Program-made: the position numbers and the translations under genes
Assembly (NCBI RefSeq): GCF_007859275.1
Contig: NZ_VOHC01000024.1
Span: forward strand, 1 to 64,000
Direction of reading: 5' to 3'
Origin: Planomicrobium sp. CPCC 101079
GTDB lineage: Bacteria > Bacillota > Bacilli > Bacillales_A > Planococcaceae
Length of the DNA stretch: 64,000 nt
Shown here: in pieces, positions 8,226 to 16,914 of the stretch
How the letters are laid out: the number at the start of each line of letters is the position of its first letter
Position numbering within the stretch: the first letter of the stretch is position 1
The notes under the pieces: generated by a model
Seen by the model: only the letters and a program-made list of their open reading frames with translations
Databases searched by the model: none
Told to the model about the DNA's origin: nothing

Positions 8226-8254
8226 AGTTAACTATTACGCACCGTGACTGTCAA
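8226..8254 (-). promoter_or_regulatory. Candidate promoter of the MerR-like gene
   Basis: On the minus strand a consensus TTGACA (8249-8254) is followed after 17 bp by TTAACT (8226-8231), a poor -10. A strong -35 with a poor -10 suits an activator-dependent MerR-type promoter, and the spacer contains the small palindrome ACGGTGCGT. Confidence 0.4.
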
Positions 8255-8442
8255 TCCGTTTCAATAAAAAGAGTTCAATTGATTCTTTGTGCACAGTAGC
8301 AAAAAGACTTTTGAACGGCAAATCCGATAAAATGTTAAAAGAAAATTCAGATATTTATATATAGACTCCTAGGATTTTTTCTTGCGATATGAAACAATAG
8401 GATTGAAAGCGGTTTCTTAATTAGCGAAAAGGGGGGACAATT

Positions 8443-9924
8443 ATGAAATTAGCGAATTACGTAAACGGAAAATGGCAGGAGAGCTCGGTTGCTGAATACA
8501 CGGCGGTGCTGAATCCTGCAAACGGAGAAGAACTGGCTCAAGTGCCTTTGTCGACAGAAAGAGATGTAGACATAGCGGTAAAAGCTGCAAAAGCCGCACA
8601 GAAAAAATGGGCGAAAGTGCCAGCACCTAAAAGGGCGGACTATTTATTTGAAATTGGCAGGCTGATGAAACAGAAAAAAGAACAACTGGCTCAAGTTTTG
8701 ACAAAAGAAATGGGCAAAGTGATTGAAGAAGCGCGCGGTGAAGTGCAAGAAGGCATCGATATGGCGTATTACATGGCTGGAGAAGGAAGACGTTTGTTCG
8801 GTGAAACGACCCCGTCGGAACTTGCCGATAAATTTGCCATGAGCGTCCGATCGCCAATCGGCGTTGTCGGTTTGATCACGCCGTGGAATTTCCCTGTGGC
8901 TATCGCTACTTGGAAATCGTTCCCGGCCATTGTAGCAGGCAACACATTCCTGTGGAAACCGGCTACGGAAACACCGATGATGGCCAACGAGATGGCCCAA
9001 ATATTCCATGAAGCAAAACTGCCGGATGGCGTGGCGAATATTGTATTCGGCTCCGGCTCGGAAGTGGGAACTGCCATGGTGGAGCATCGGGACATCAGCG
9101 TCATTTCTTTTACTGGTTCAACGGAAACAGGACGGAAAGTTGCAGAAGCAGGGGGCAGGAATTTAAAGAAAGTATCCTTGGAGATGGGCGGCAAAAATGC
9201 CGTAATCGTCATGGAAGATGCAAATCTCGAACTGGCGGTCGAAGGCATTCTCTGGAGCGCTTTTGGAACTGCCGGGCAGCGCTGTACAGCCTGCAGCCGC
9301 GTCATTGTCCATAAAGACGTAAAAGAAGAACTGCAAAACCGGCTTATTGATAAAATTAAAACCTTGACGATTGGCGACGGATTAGACGAATCCGTAAAAG
9401 TGGGACCGGTCATCAATCAAAAAGCCATTGAAAAAATTCATTCTTATATCGGCATCGGACAAGAAGAAGGAGCAACCTTGCTTGTTGGCGGTAATATCTT
9501 AACTTATGCGCCTTATAACAAGGGAAACTATTACGCCCCGACATTGTTTACAGATGTTGCGCCGGATATGCGAATCGCCCAGGAGGAGATATTTGGACCG
9601 GTTGTTTCCATTATAGAAGTCGCGGATTTTGAAGAAGCGATTGAAGTGAATAATAACGTTATTTACGGTTTATCAAGCTCAATTTATACAACTGATGTCA
9701 ACCGCGTATTCAAAGCGCAGCGCGATTTGGATACAGGGATTGTTTATATTAATGCGGGAACGACGGGAGCAGAAATCCATTTGCCGTTTGGTGGAACAAA
9801 AGGAACCGGCAACGGGCACCGTGATTCCGGAGTTGCCGCTCTTGATGTTTTTACTGAATGGAAAAGCATATATGTCGATTACAGCGGCAAGCTTCAACGT
9901 GCTCAGATCGATAATGAAATTTAA
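8443..9924 (+). CDS. ALDH7-like aldehyde dehydrogenase, probable alpha-aminoadipate semialdehyde dehydrogenase
   Basis: A full-length NAD(P)-dependent aldehyde dehydrogenase of 493 residues. It has TPWNFPVA near 145, FTGSTETG near 222, the general base in LEMGGKN near 247, and the catalytic Cys in GTAGQRC near 281. The C-terminal blocks TTGAEIHLPFGGTKGTGNG and a DYSGKL tail resemble the antiquitin (ALDH7) group, which oxidises alpha-aminoadipate semialdehyde / piperideine-6-carboxylate. The next gene, 19 bp on, is a lysine 6-dehydrogenase that makes exactly this aldehyde, so the call is well supported by context. The ATG is preceded by AAAAGGGGGG. No convincing promoter was found in the 237-bp gap upstream. 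Confidence 0.88.
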   Translation: MKLANYVNGKWQESSVAEYTAVLNPANGEELAQVPLSTERDVDIAVKAAKAAQKKWAKVPAPKRADYLFEIGRLMKQKKEQLAQVLTKEMGKVIEEARGEVQEGIDMAYYMAGEGRRLFGETTPSELADKFAMSVRSPIGVVGLITPWNFPVAIATWKSFPAIVAGNTFLWKPATETPMMANEMAQIFHEAKLPDGVANIVFGSGSEVGTAMVEHRDISVISFTGSTETGRKVAEAGGRNLKKVSLEMGGKNAVIVMEDANLELAVEGILWSAFGTAGQRCTACSRVIVHKDVKEELQNRLIDKIKTLTIGDGLDESVKVGPVINQKAIEKIHSYIGIGQEEGATLLVGGNILTYAPYNKGNYYAPTLFTDVAPDMRIAQEEIFGPVVSIIEVADFEEAIEVNNNVIYGLSSSIYTTDVNRVFKAQRDLDTGIVYINAGTTGAEIHLPFGGTKGTGNGHRDSGVAALDVFTEWKSIYVDYSGKLQRAQIDNEI

Positions 9925-9943
9925 ATGGAGGGAGATGCCAAGG

Positions 9944-11110
9944 ATGAAAGCAGCTGTATTAGGTGCAGGACTGATGGGTAAACAAGCCGCGAAAGATTTG
10001 ATTGCCAGTGATAAGGTGGAAAAAGTCTATTTAGCGGATGTAGCGGTCGAGCAAGCCCTCGCTTTTAAGAATGGCCTCCAAAGCGACAAATTGGAAGTAC
10101 TCCAGCTAAATGCCAATGACGACCAAGAATTGGCGTATGTCTTGTCTAAAGCAGACGTGGCAATCAATGCGCTTTTTTATACGTTCAATAAAAGAGTGGC
10201 AAAAGCCGCCATTGAATGCGGAGTTCATGTAGTAGACCTTGGGGGGCATATCGGCGGGGCGACAAAAGCGGTTTTAGCGCTGCACGAAAAAGCAGTGGAA
10301 AAAGGAGTGACAGTCATACCGGATTTGGGAGTGGCTCCGGGCATGATTAATATATTAGCCGGATATGGCGCCGCTAAGCTGGATAAAGTCGATGAAATCA
10401 AGCTCTTTGTCGGAGGTATTCCGGTAAATCCCGAACCGCCGCTCGAGTATAATCATGTGTTTTCGCTCGATGGCGTGTTCGATCATTACACAGACCCGTC
10501 CTATATTATCCGTGATGGCAAGCTGTTGAAAGTGCCATCTTTGTCCGAGACGGAGCCAATTGCTTTTGAAGGATTTAACGAATTGGAAGCTTTCCATACT
10601 TCAGGAGGAACTTCGACGTTGCTGGAGTCTTTTAGAGGCATCAAAACGCTCGAATACAAAACAGTCCGCTACAAAGGGCATGCGGATAAGTTCCGCCTGC
10701 TTGTAGATCTGGGCTTTACCGACCGCAAGAAAACCGTTGTTGTCGACGGCCATGTGATTAAAGTGCGCGATGTGTTGAGAGAAGTGCTTAAGCCTATCAC
10801 TGCACTCGGTGACAAACAGGACGCAGTAGTGATGCGGGTGATTGTTGCCGGCAGCCGAAAAGATGAAGAACTTGCTTATATTTACGATATGGTTACCTTG
10901 AAAGACATGGAGGCAGGCATTACAGCAATGGCTCGCGCAACAGCGTTTACGGTTTCGGTGGCGGCGCAAATGATCGGTACAAATATTATCACTGAACGAG
11001 GAGCACATCCGCCAGAGCTAATTGTTCCTGGAGACAAATATATAGAAGAAATGGCAACACGCGGAGTGTTGATAAAAGAAACGGTACATTATTCGACCTA
11101 TCAAAGCTGA
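9944..11110 (+). CDS. Lysine 6-dehydrogenase (saccharopine dehydrogenase-like)
   Basis: Length is 388 residues. The N-terminus MKAAVLGAGLMGKQAAKDL is a Rossmann dinucleotide motif. ALFYTFNKRVAKAAIECGVHVVDLGGHI, PDLGVAPGMINIL and PEPPLEYNHVFSLDGVFDHY match the lysine 6-dehydrogenase of Geobacillus closely as I recall it. The enzyme oxidatively deaminates the epsilon-amino group of L-lysine with NAD+ to give 2-aminoadipate 6-semialdehyde and ammonia. The frame is open far upstream into the ALDH gene, but the ATG at 9944 begins at the family N-terminus and follows TGGAGGG at 11 nt. It is the middle gene of a three-gene operon. Confidence 0.9.
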   Translation: MKAAVLGAGLMGKQAAKDLIASDKVEKVYLADVAVEQALAFKNGLQSDKLEVLQLNANDDQELAYVLSKADVAINALFYTFNKRVAKAAIECGVHVVDLGGHIGGATKAVLALHEKAVEKGVTVIPDLGVAPGMINILAGYGAAKLDKVDEIKLFVGGIPVNPEPPLEYNHVFSLDGVFDHYTDPSYIIRDGKLLKVPSLSETEPIAFEGFNELEAFHTSGGTSTLLESFRGIKTLEYKTVRYKGHADKFRLLVDLGFTDRKKTVVVDGHVIKVRDVLREVLKPITALGDKQDAVVMRVIVAGSRKDEELAYIYDMVTLKDMEAGITAMARATAFTVSVAAQMIGTNIITERGAHPPELIVPGDKYIEEMATRGVLIKETVHYSTYQS

Positions 11111-11134
11111 ACCGTCCAAAAGGAGGGGCATCGC

Positions 11135-12325
11135 ATGAATTTTGAATTTTCACATGAACAAGAATTGCTCAGAAAAACAGTACGGCAGTTTGTGGAAGCT
11201 GAGATTTCCCCTTTTATTGCAGAGTGGGACGCGAAAGGTGGTTTTGATCCAAATGTCTGGAAGCGGCTTGCTGATCTTGGACTGATGGGGGTGTGCATTC
11301 CGGAAAAATACGGCGGCAGCGGAATGGACTATAATTCCTTGGCAATTGTCTGCGAAGAATTGGAGCGCGGAGACACTGCCTTTCGTACCGCGGTTTCTGT
11401 CCATACCGGCTTGAACTCAATGACGCTTTTGCAATGGGGAACTGAATGGCAGAAAGAACAATTTTTGATTCCTCAGGCAAGAGGTGAAAAAATTGGGGCA
11501 TTCGGATTGACGGAACCGGGAGCAGGCTCTGACGTTGCAGCACTTTTGACCACGGCGGTACGCAACGGAAATGACTATGTAATAAACGGCCAGAAAACCT
11601 GGATTTCGTTATGTGATGTGGCCGACCATTTTATCGTATTTGCTTATACGGACAAAATGAAAAAGCATCAAGGCATCAGTGCGTTTATAGTTGAACGCAC
11701 GCGTCCAGGTTTTTCTTCAAAGGCGATCAAAGGAAAATACGGTATCCGTTCAGGGAATACCGGCGAACTGTTTTTTGATGATTTGCGCATACCGGCTGAA
11801 AACCGGCTTGGGGAAGAAGGAGAAGGATTTAAAATTGCGATGGCCGCACTTGATAACGGCCGCTTTACTGTTGCAGCTGGAGCTTGCGGTTTAATCATGG
11901 CCTGTTTGGAAGAAAGCGTAAAGTATTGCCAGTCCCGCACGACATTTGGCAGGCCGATTGGCGAACACCAATTGGTGCAGCAAATGATTGCCAACATGGA
12001 AGCGGGCTATCAAATGAGCCGGCTGCTTGTCTACCGGGCAGGAGAGATGAAAAACAATGGAATCCGCAATACTCGCGAAACGTCATTAGCAAAATGGCAG
12101 GCTTGCGATTTCGCCAATAAAGCAGCAGATGACGCGGTGCAGATCCATGGAGCCTATGGATATTCCGATGAGTATCCGGTAGCCAGGTATTTACGCAATT
12201 CCAAAGCTCCGGTCATCTATGAAGGAACACGTGAAATTCATACAATCATGCAAGCCGAGTACGTGCTTGGCAAACGTGAAGACAAAAAGTTGAACAGGAT
12301 GCTGCCTCCGTGGCCGTCCGCATAA
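11135..12325 (+). CDS. Acyl-CoA dehydrogenase, probable glutaryl-CoA dehydrogenase
   Basis: A 396-residue FAD-dependent acyl-CoA dehydrogenase. FGLTEPGAGSD and KTWIS are flavin-binding signatures, and the catalytic Glu lies in IYEGTREIH near the C-terminus. The segment FRTAVSVHTG aligns with YRSAMSVQSS of human glutaryl-CoA dehydrogenase and keeps both the Arg and the Ser that hold the glutaryl carboxylate. With the two upstream lysine genes, this supports a role in turning glutaryl-CoA into crotonyl-CoA at the end of the aminoadipate route. The aminotransferase and 2-oxoadipate dehydrogenase steps are not encoded nearby. AAAAGGAGGGG precedes the start. A generic short-chain acyl-CoA dehydrogenase is the alternative. 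Confidence 0.85.
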   Translation: MNFEFSHEQELLRKTVRQFVEAEISPFIAEWDAKGGFDPNVWKRLADLGLMGVCIPEKYGGSGMDYNSLAIVCEELERGDTAFRTAVSVHTGLNSMTLLQWGTEWQKEQFLIPQARGEKIGAFGLTEPGAGSDVAALLTTAVRNGNDYVINGQKTWISLCDVADHFIVFAYTDKMKKHQGISAFIVERTRPGFSSKAIKGKYGIRSGNTGELFFDDLRIPAENRLGEEGEGFKIAMAALDNGRFTVAAGACGLIMACLEESVKYCQSRTTFGRPIGEHQLVQQMIANMEAGYQMSRLLVYRAGEMKNNGIRNTRETSLAKWQACDFANKAADDAVQIHGAYGYSDEYPVARYLRNSKAPVIYEGTREIHTIMQAEYVLGKREDKKLNRMLPPWPSA

Positions 12326-12368
12326 TAAAAGGATGACCGGATATCCGGCCATCCTTTTATTATGCGGA
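12317..12368. terminator. 52-bp near-perfect palindrome, bidirectional terminator shared by two converging genes
   Basis: Arms TCCGCATAATAAAAGGATG at 12317-12335 and its complement at 12350-12368 surround CCGGATATCCGG; one mismatched pair lies between arms and core. The palindrome includes both stop codons, so the acyl-CoA dehydrogenase and the lipid kinase both end Ser-Ala-stop. T-rich sequence follows the stem in both directions. Confidence 0.9.
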
Positions 12369-13286
12369 AATTCCTGAAAAGGTATTTTCTTCTGCTTTTG
12401 GAACGAGCATTTTCAATTTTTTCGGTTGTACTTCAATTTCCAAAGGTGTTTTCATATATATTTCCCCATCGGTATCGACATCCATTTCGCGCTCGGTCCG
12501 GATGGCAATACGGCGTCCCTGATAATGGGTAACGTGTTCTAGTTCATCAGTTAAAACTTCAGGCTGTGCAAGAGAAAGCCACTCGCGTATGGCTGCGATA
12601 GAAGAAGACTGCACGATAAAAATGTCAAGCAACCCATCAGTAGGGTCAATCAGCGGCAGAGGAACTGTATGGGTGCCAATCGATTTGCCATTCATCACCA
12701 AAATGACCACGCCTTCTTCGAGGTGGACGATCCCATCTACTTCAACAGTGGCCGAAAAAGTTTCGGCTTGTCTGAGCGACCGCAAGCCGCTCATGAAATA
12801 GCTCAGCTTGCCATAGCGTTCTTTCAATTCGGGGTCGATATTAGTCGAAGCCTCCGTTATGACGCCGATGCCAGCAAAATTAAGGAAAGAATTTCCGTTG
12901 ATCCGGGCGGTATCAATCTCTTTAATGTCTCCGCCAACAAGAGAGGCTGCAGCTTCATCTAAAGAAAGTGGAATTCCGAGTGTTCGGGCAAAGTCATTGC
13001 ATGTTCCCCCAGGCAAAATCCCAAGCAGCGGAGGATTTTCAAGTGTGGTCAACGCTTGGACCGCCAAATGGACTGTCCCATCGCCGCCGACCACAAACAG
13101 GGCATCTGCAGTTTCTGCAGCTTGTTTGCATGCTTCGGTAAACTCTTCAGGAGAATTCGTCTGAACCAGTTCAAGTGCTTGGGATTCTGCTGCCAGCGCA
13201 GGAGTGGTGAGGGCGATCATCGTATCGCTCATGGACTGGCCGGCCTGAGCGTTATACAATAAAACAGTATGGTTGAATCTTGGCAC
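12360..13286 (-). CDS. Diacylglycerol kinase-family lipid kinase (YegS/BmrU-like)
   Basis: Length is 308 residues. The nucleotide-binding motif VVGGDGTVH lies near residue 65, and GILPGGTCNDFARTLG near 90 is the second conserved block of the DAGK catalytic domain. The C-terminal beta-sandwich ends with DTDGE followed by basic residues, as in YegS-type soluble lipid kinases. It would phosphorylate a lipid alcohol such as diacylglycerol, but the family also has members with other or unknown substrates. The start lies downstream of AAAGGAGGTTAA on the minus strand. It converges on the lysine operon through the shared palindromic terminator and appears monocistronic. Confidence 0.88.
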   Translation of the reverse strand: MPRFNHTVLLYNAQAGQSMSDTMIALTTPALAAESQALELVQTNSPEEFTEACKQAAETADALFVVGGDGTVHLAVQALTTLENPPLLGILPGGTCNDFARTLGIPLSLDEAAASLVGGDIKEIDTARINGNSFLNFAGIGVITEASTNIDPELKERYGKLSYFMSGLRSLRQAETFSATVEVDGIVHLEEGVVILVMNGKSIGTHTVPLPLIDPTDGLLDIFIVQSSSIAAIREWLSLAQPEVLTDELEHVTHYQGRRIAIRTEREMDVDTDGEIYMKTPLEIEVQPKKLKMLVPKAEENTFSGISA

Positions 13287-13409
13287 ACCATTAACCTCCT
13301 TTAAGCCTTCTATTAGTTATCATTTTCCACTCAGCGAATTTTTATAAACACAGCAACGGGAGAGAACCGAAAAGACAAAAGATTATTATCAGGAATGAGG
13401 GAATTTTAC

Positions 13410-14600
13410 ATGACCACGAAAATATATTATGAAAATCCAGAACTGAAAAAAATAGAGGCAACTGTTATTCATAGCGATAAAGATGCAGCCGGCTATTTTG
13501 CATTGCTCGATAAAACATGTTTTTACCCGGAAGGCGGCGGACAGCCGGCTGATGCGGGAATTATTAATAATGTAAAAGTTTTTGACGTCCAAACGGTTGA
13601 GGGCGAGATTCGCCATTACACCGAACAGCCATTGCCGCTCGGCGCTGCTTCATTGGAACTTGATTGGGAACGCCGTTGGGACCATATGCAGCAACATGCG
13701 GGCCAACATGTACTTAGTGCTGTCTTTGATGATCATTATAACATGAAAACAAGCAGCTTCCATCTCGGCTTTGAACGAGTTTCTATCGATTTGGATACTC
13801 CCCATATCACAAAAGAACAATGGCTGGACGTCGAAAAGAAAGCCAATGAGGTGATTCAGCGGCATATTCCGATTCAAACGACTTGGGTTGCCAATGAAGA
13901 AGTTTCAGCTTTGAAGTTGCGGAAGCCTCCGGCAGTGGAAGGCCCCGTCCGTTTAGTGATGATTGAAGGTGTCGACATTAATGCATGCGGAGGGACGCAC
14001 CCGCTGAATACGGCGGATATCGGCATGTTAAAATTGATTAGTATGGAAAAATCCAAAGGCGGCACCCGTGTTTATTTTTTATGCGGCAAGCGCGCATTCC
14101 ATTACTTTCAACAGCTGATTGAAACGACAGACGAACTGGTTCGCCAGTTGAATGCGCCGATTCAGGAATTGAATATTGCAGCATCAGCGTTGCTGCAAGA
14201 AAAAGCTGGGAATGAAAAATCCATAAAAGAATTGAATGGCAAGTTGTTAGAAGCAGAAGCGGCAACGTTAAGCCCCGATCCGGACAATGAGACGATTGAA
14301 AAAGTATTCGAGGATCGGCCAATCAAAGAAGTCCAGCAACTTGCAAAGCTCGTAATTGCAAATCATCCGAAAGCGGTGCTTTTGTTTGTGTCGGTTCACC
14401 AGGAAGAAATCCGCTTCGTCTGCGCAAGAGGCGCCAGCGCAACCGGTGATATGCGGATTCCTTTAAAAGAACTACTCGCCATGACCGATGGGAAAGGCGG
14501 AGGAAACGCTCAGTTTGGACAAGGCGGAGGCATTTTTGCCTCGCCAATAGAGAACTTCTTTGAAGTTTTCAGGAATTCAATGAAAAATTTACAGGGATAG
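13410..14600 (+). CDS. AlaX-like alanyl-tRNA editing protein
   Basis: The product (396 residues) resembles the editing half of alanyl-tRNA synthetase and should hydrolyse mischarged Ser-tRNA(Ala) or Gly-tRNA(Ala). CFYPEGGGQPAD and the zinc-binding pairs HMQQHAGQHVLS (HxxxH) and CGGTHPLNT (CxxxH) mark the SAD domain. A coiled-coil linker (about 245-295) leads to a C-terminal DHHA1 domain with GGGNAQFGQGGG, making this the long AlaX type. ATG 13395 is in frame, but AGGA abuts it. ATG 13410 follows GAGGG with 8 nt spacing and was chosen. It is monocistronic or read with the next gene, 63 bp on. Confidence 0.9.
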   Translation: MTTKIYYENPELKKIEATVIHSDKDAAGYFALLDKTCFYPEGGGQPADAGIINNVKVFDVQTVEGEIRHYTEQPLPLGAASLELDWERRWDHMQQHAGQHVLSAVFDDHYNMKTSSFHLGFERVSIDLDTPHITKEQWLDVEKKANEVIQRHIPIQTTWVANEEVSALKLRKPPAVEGPVRLVMIEGVDINACGGTHPLNTADIGMLKLISMEKSKGGTRVYFLCGKRAFHYFQQLIETTDELVRQLNAPIQELNIAASALLQEKAGNEKSIKELNGKLLEAEAATLSPDPDNETIEKVFEDRPIKEVQQLAKLVIANHPKAVLLFVSVHQEEIRFVCARGASATGDMRIPLKELLAMTDGKGGGNAQFGQGGGIFASPIENFFEVFRNSMKNLQG

Positions 14601-14663
14601 CTGTAACTTTTTCAGCGCGTTGCTGTCTAATGGGAAAAGAAGGGCCGAAAGGATGGGAATATA

Positions 14664-16811
14664 ATGAAGAAAAGGGGAATCTGGCTGCTGGCTGCGGTAG
14701 TAATCGCAATTTTCGGGGTGGCTTTTGCTGTCATGAGCGATAAAGTTTCCGTCAGTGCGTCTGCTATTGCCTTGGCAGAGCAAGGTTGGAGTGCGAGCTT
14801 TTCTTCAGAGCTTGATCCCGATGCGATTGAAAGAGGGGATTTGTATGTCACTGATGCTGAAGGCAATCCGGTAAAAACGGATATGGTTTTGCTCGAGAAC
14901 GGAAAAACCATTCATATTCCTCAGCTATTAGTCGGTGATTACAAATTGCACATTAAAGAGTCGGCGGTAAAAAGCGGTTTTTTGAAATCGCTGTCTGCAT
15001 CTGAAATTTCATTTTCTGTACAGGAAGAATTGAAGAAATTGTCGAACGCGGAAGAGCTGGAGGCCTATTTCAAGCAGCTGATGGTTTTAGAGAGAAACAG
15101 CGGGCAGCCAGGTTTATTCACAACCGAAGGGTCTGTCGCTACCGAAGAGTCGGCTGATAGCAGCTCTGCAAGTGGAGGCGGCGGGGAAAGTTATTCAACT
15201 ACCAATAACCAAGTTGATGGAGTGGACGAAGCGGATCTGGTGAAGACAGACGGTTCCTATATTTACGCCATCAGTGAAGCAAAAGTGGTCATCACGGATG
15301 TAAGGAACCCGGAAGCAATGGCAGTTGCTAAGGAACTGACCTTTAAAGAGGAGATGTATCCGCAGCAGTTGTTTTTGTCAGATAATGTGTTGGTGGTGAT
15401 TGGAAGCGAGTATTCCGCCATGCCGCTAGCAGGCGAAATTCTCGAATATCGTCCGCAAACAGCATTGACTACCGTCCATCTATATAATGTGGAAGATCCA
15501 GAAAATCCAACGTTAATCCGGGAATTCGGCACTGAAGGAAACTTGAACAGCGCCCGATTGACGGATGGCCTGTTGTATTACGTAACAAGCGCCATTCCTG
15601 ATTACCGTATTTTAGAAGAGCCGGATAAAGGGGAAATCCGGCCGCATTCGTACGATTCGAAAAAAGGGAAAGATCTGCAGCCGCTGCCGTTTGAAAGTAT
15701 TGTCATTCTTCCCGGGACAACATCTGCAAGCTATAGTATCATTACGGCAATCGATTTAGCCGATCCGGAGAAGAATGAACTTGTGACAGAAGGGTTTTTA
15801 GGAGGCAGCGAGCAGTTGTACATGACAAAAGACCATTTGTATTTGACAGCTTCAGCTTTCATGCCGATCAGCGAAGACGAGAAAGACGAAGAACTTGATA
15901 TGTCGATTTGGCTGCCTCAGCAAGCAAACACAAAAATTTTCAAATTTGCATTGGACAGTGCAGCTGTACAATTTCTGGCTTCAGCTGAAATTACAGGCTC
16001 GCTGCTGAATCAGTTTTCGATGGATGAGTTTAACGGCTACTTCCGGGCAGTAACTACTGAAGGTTTTGCTTGGGACGAAGCGGCACCATCTAAGAACCAT
16101 TTGTTTATACTTGATGACAAGCTGGAGCAAGTCGGTTCGGTGGAAGATTTGGCTCCAGGAGAGCGGATATACTCAGCCCGCTTTATGGAAGACAAAGCGT
16201 ATATGGTGACCTTTAAAGAAACTGATCCACTCTTCGTCATCGATGTTTCGACGCCTTCAGCACCGGAAGTACTGGGTGAACTGAAAATTCCAGGATTCTC
16301 GAATTATTTGCATCCGCTAGGGGAAAACCATTTGATCGGTTTTGGCTATGACACGAAGCTTGAACCGGTAAAAGGCGGAGAGCCGCGGGTTGTGACGGGC
16401 GGGATGAAGATATCCCTATTCGATGTCACGGATTTTTCCAATCCAGTTGAAAAAGATACGGAAATAATCGGCGGCTCGGGAACGTATTCAACGCTTCAAT
16501 ACGACCATAAAGCGCTGTTCACCCATGTTGACAAGAATTTATACGGTTTTCCAGTTGCACTTTTTAGTGGAACGGAAAGTGAATATGTAGAGTTTGAAGG
16601 AGCCGGGGCAATGATCTATTCCATTACGCCGGAAGGCATTGAAGAAACGGCGAACTTATTGGCTAAGACAGAATCCGATATCGAAAATTGGGAAACCAGC
16701 GTTCAACGGATACTCTATATCGACGACTCGCTTTATACAGTTTCTCCGACAGAAGTAAAAAGCTATAACTTAGAAACATTCAGTTTAACAAGCGCATTGA
16801 GCTATAAATGA
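14664..16811 (+). CDS. Secreted beta-propeller domain protein
   Basis: A 715-residue protein with an N-terminal membrane segment (about 7-24, KKRGIWLLAAVVIAIFGVAF), which is either a signal peptide or an anchor. Next comes an Ig-like/Big domain (about 30-115), a Ser/Gly linker near 170-180, and a long propeller region opening with NNQVDGVDEADLVKTDG, the signature of the archaeal/bacterial beta-propeller family PF09826. Repeated blocks of the type VTDVRNPEAM and IDVSTPSAPEVLGEL mark the blades. It is outside the cytoplasm; the ligand or role is not known for this family. The ATG follows GGGAATATA. A strong terminator follows at once. Confidence 0.85.
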   Translation: MKKRGIWLLAAVVIAIFGVAFAVMSDKVSVSASAIALAEQGWSASFSSELDPDAIERGDLYVTDAEGNPVKTDMVLLENGKTIHIPQLLVGDYKLHIKESAVKSGFLKSLSASEISFSVQEELKKLSNAEELEAYFKQLMVLERNSGQPGLFTTEGSVATEESADSSSASGGGGESYSTTNNQVDGVDEADLVKTDGSYIYAISEAKVVITDVRNPEAMAVAKELTFKEEMYPQQLFLSDNVLVVIGSEYSAMPLAGEILEYRPQTALTTVHLYNVEDPENPTLIREFGTEGNLNSARLTDGLLYYVTSAIPDYRILEEPDKGEIRPHSYDSKKGKDLQPLPFESIVILPGTTSASYSIITAIDLADPEKNELVTEGFLGGSEQLYMTKDHLYLTASAFMPISEDEKDEELDMSIWLPQQANTKIFKFALDSAAVQFLASAEITGSLLNQFSMDEFNGYFRAVTTEGFAWDEAAPSKNHLFILDDKLEQVGSVEDLAPGERIYSARFMEDKAYMVTFKETDPLFVIDVSTPSAPEVLGELKIPGFSNYLHPLGENHLIGFGYDTKLEPVKGGEPRVVTGGMKISLFDVTDFSNPVEKDTEIIGGSGTYSTLQYDHKALFTHVDKNLYGFPVALFSGTESEYVEFEGAGAMIYSITPEGIEETANLLAKTESDIENWETSVQRILYIDDSLYTVSPTEVKSYNLETFSLTSALSYK

Positions 16812-16814
16812 ACG

Positions 16815-16860
16815 AAAGCGGAGGCAAAGAAAATTCTTTGCCTCCGCTTTTAACGTTTTT
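16815..16860 (+). terminator. Terminator after the beta-propeller gene
   Basis: AAAGCGGAGGCAAAG at 16815-16829 pairs perfectly with CTTTGCCTCCGCTTT at 16836-16850. A T-containing tail (TAACGTTTTTT) follows. Confidence 0.85.
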
Positions 16861-16914
16861 TACTATCAAAAATAGGGAAGAAGGAAAGTATTCTGAAAAA
16901 ACGGAGGGATATGG

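Noticed and set aside
8644-9416. Long minus-strand frames opposite the aldehyde dehydrogenase gene (147 and 215 codons)
   Set aside because: They are antisense shadows of a well-conserved enzyme, with no ribosome site or domain.
9695-9943. 83-codon N-terminal extension of lysine 6-dehydrogenase
   Set aside because: It overlaps the ALDH gene; the dinucleotide-binding N-terminus and the ribosome site place the start at 9944.
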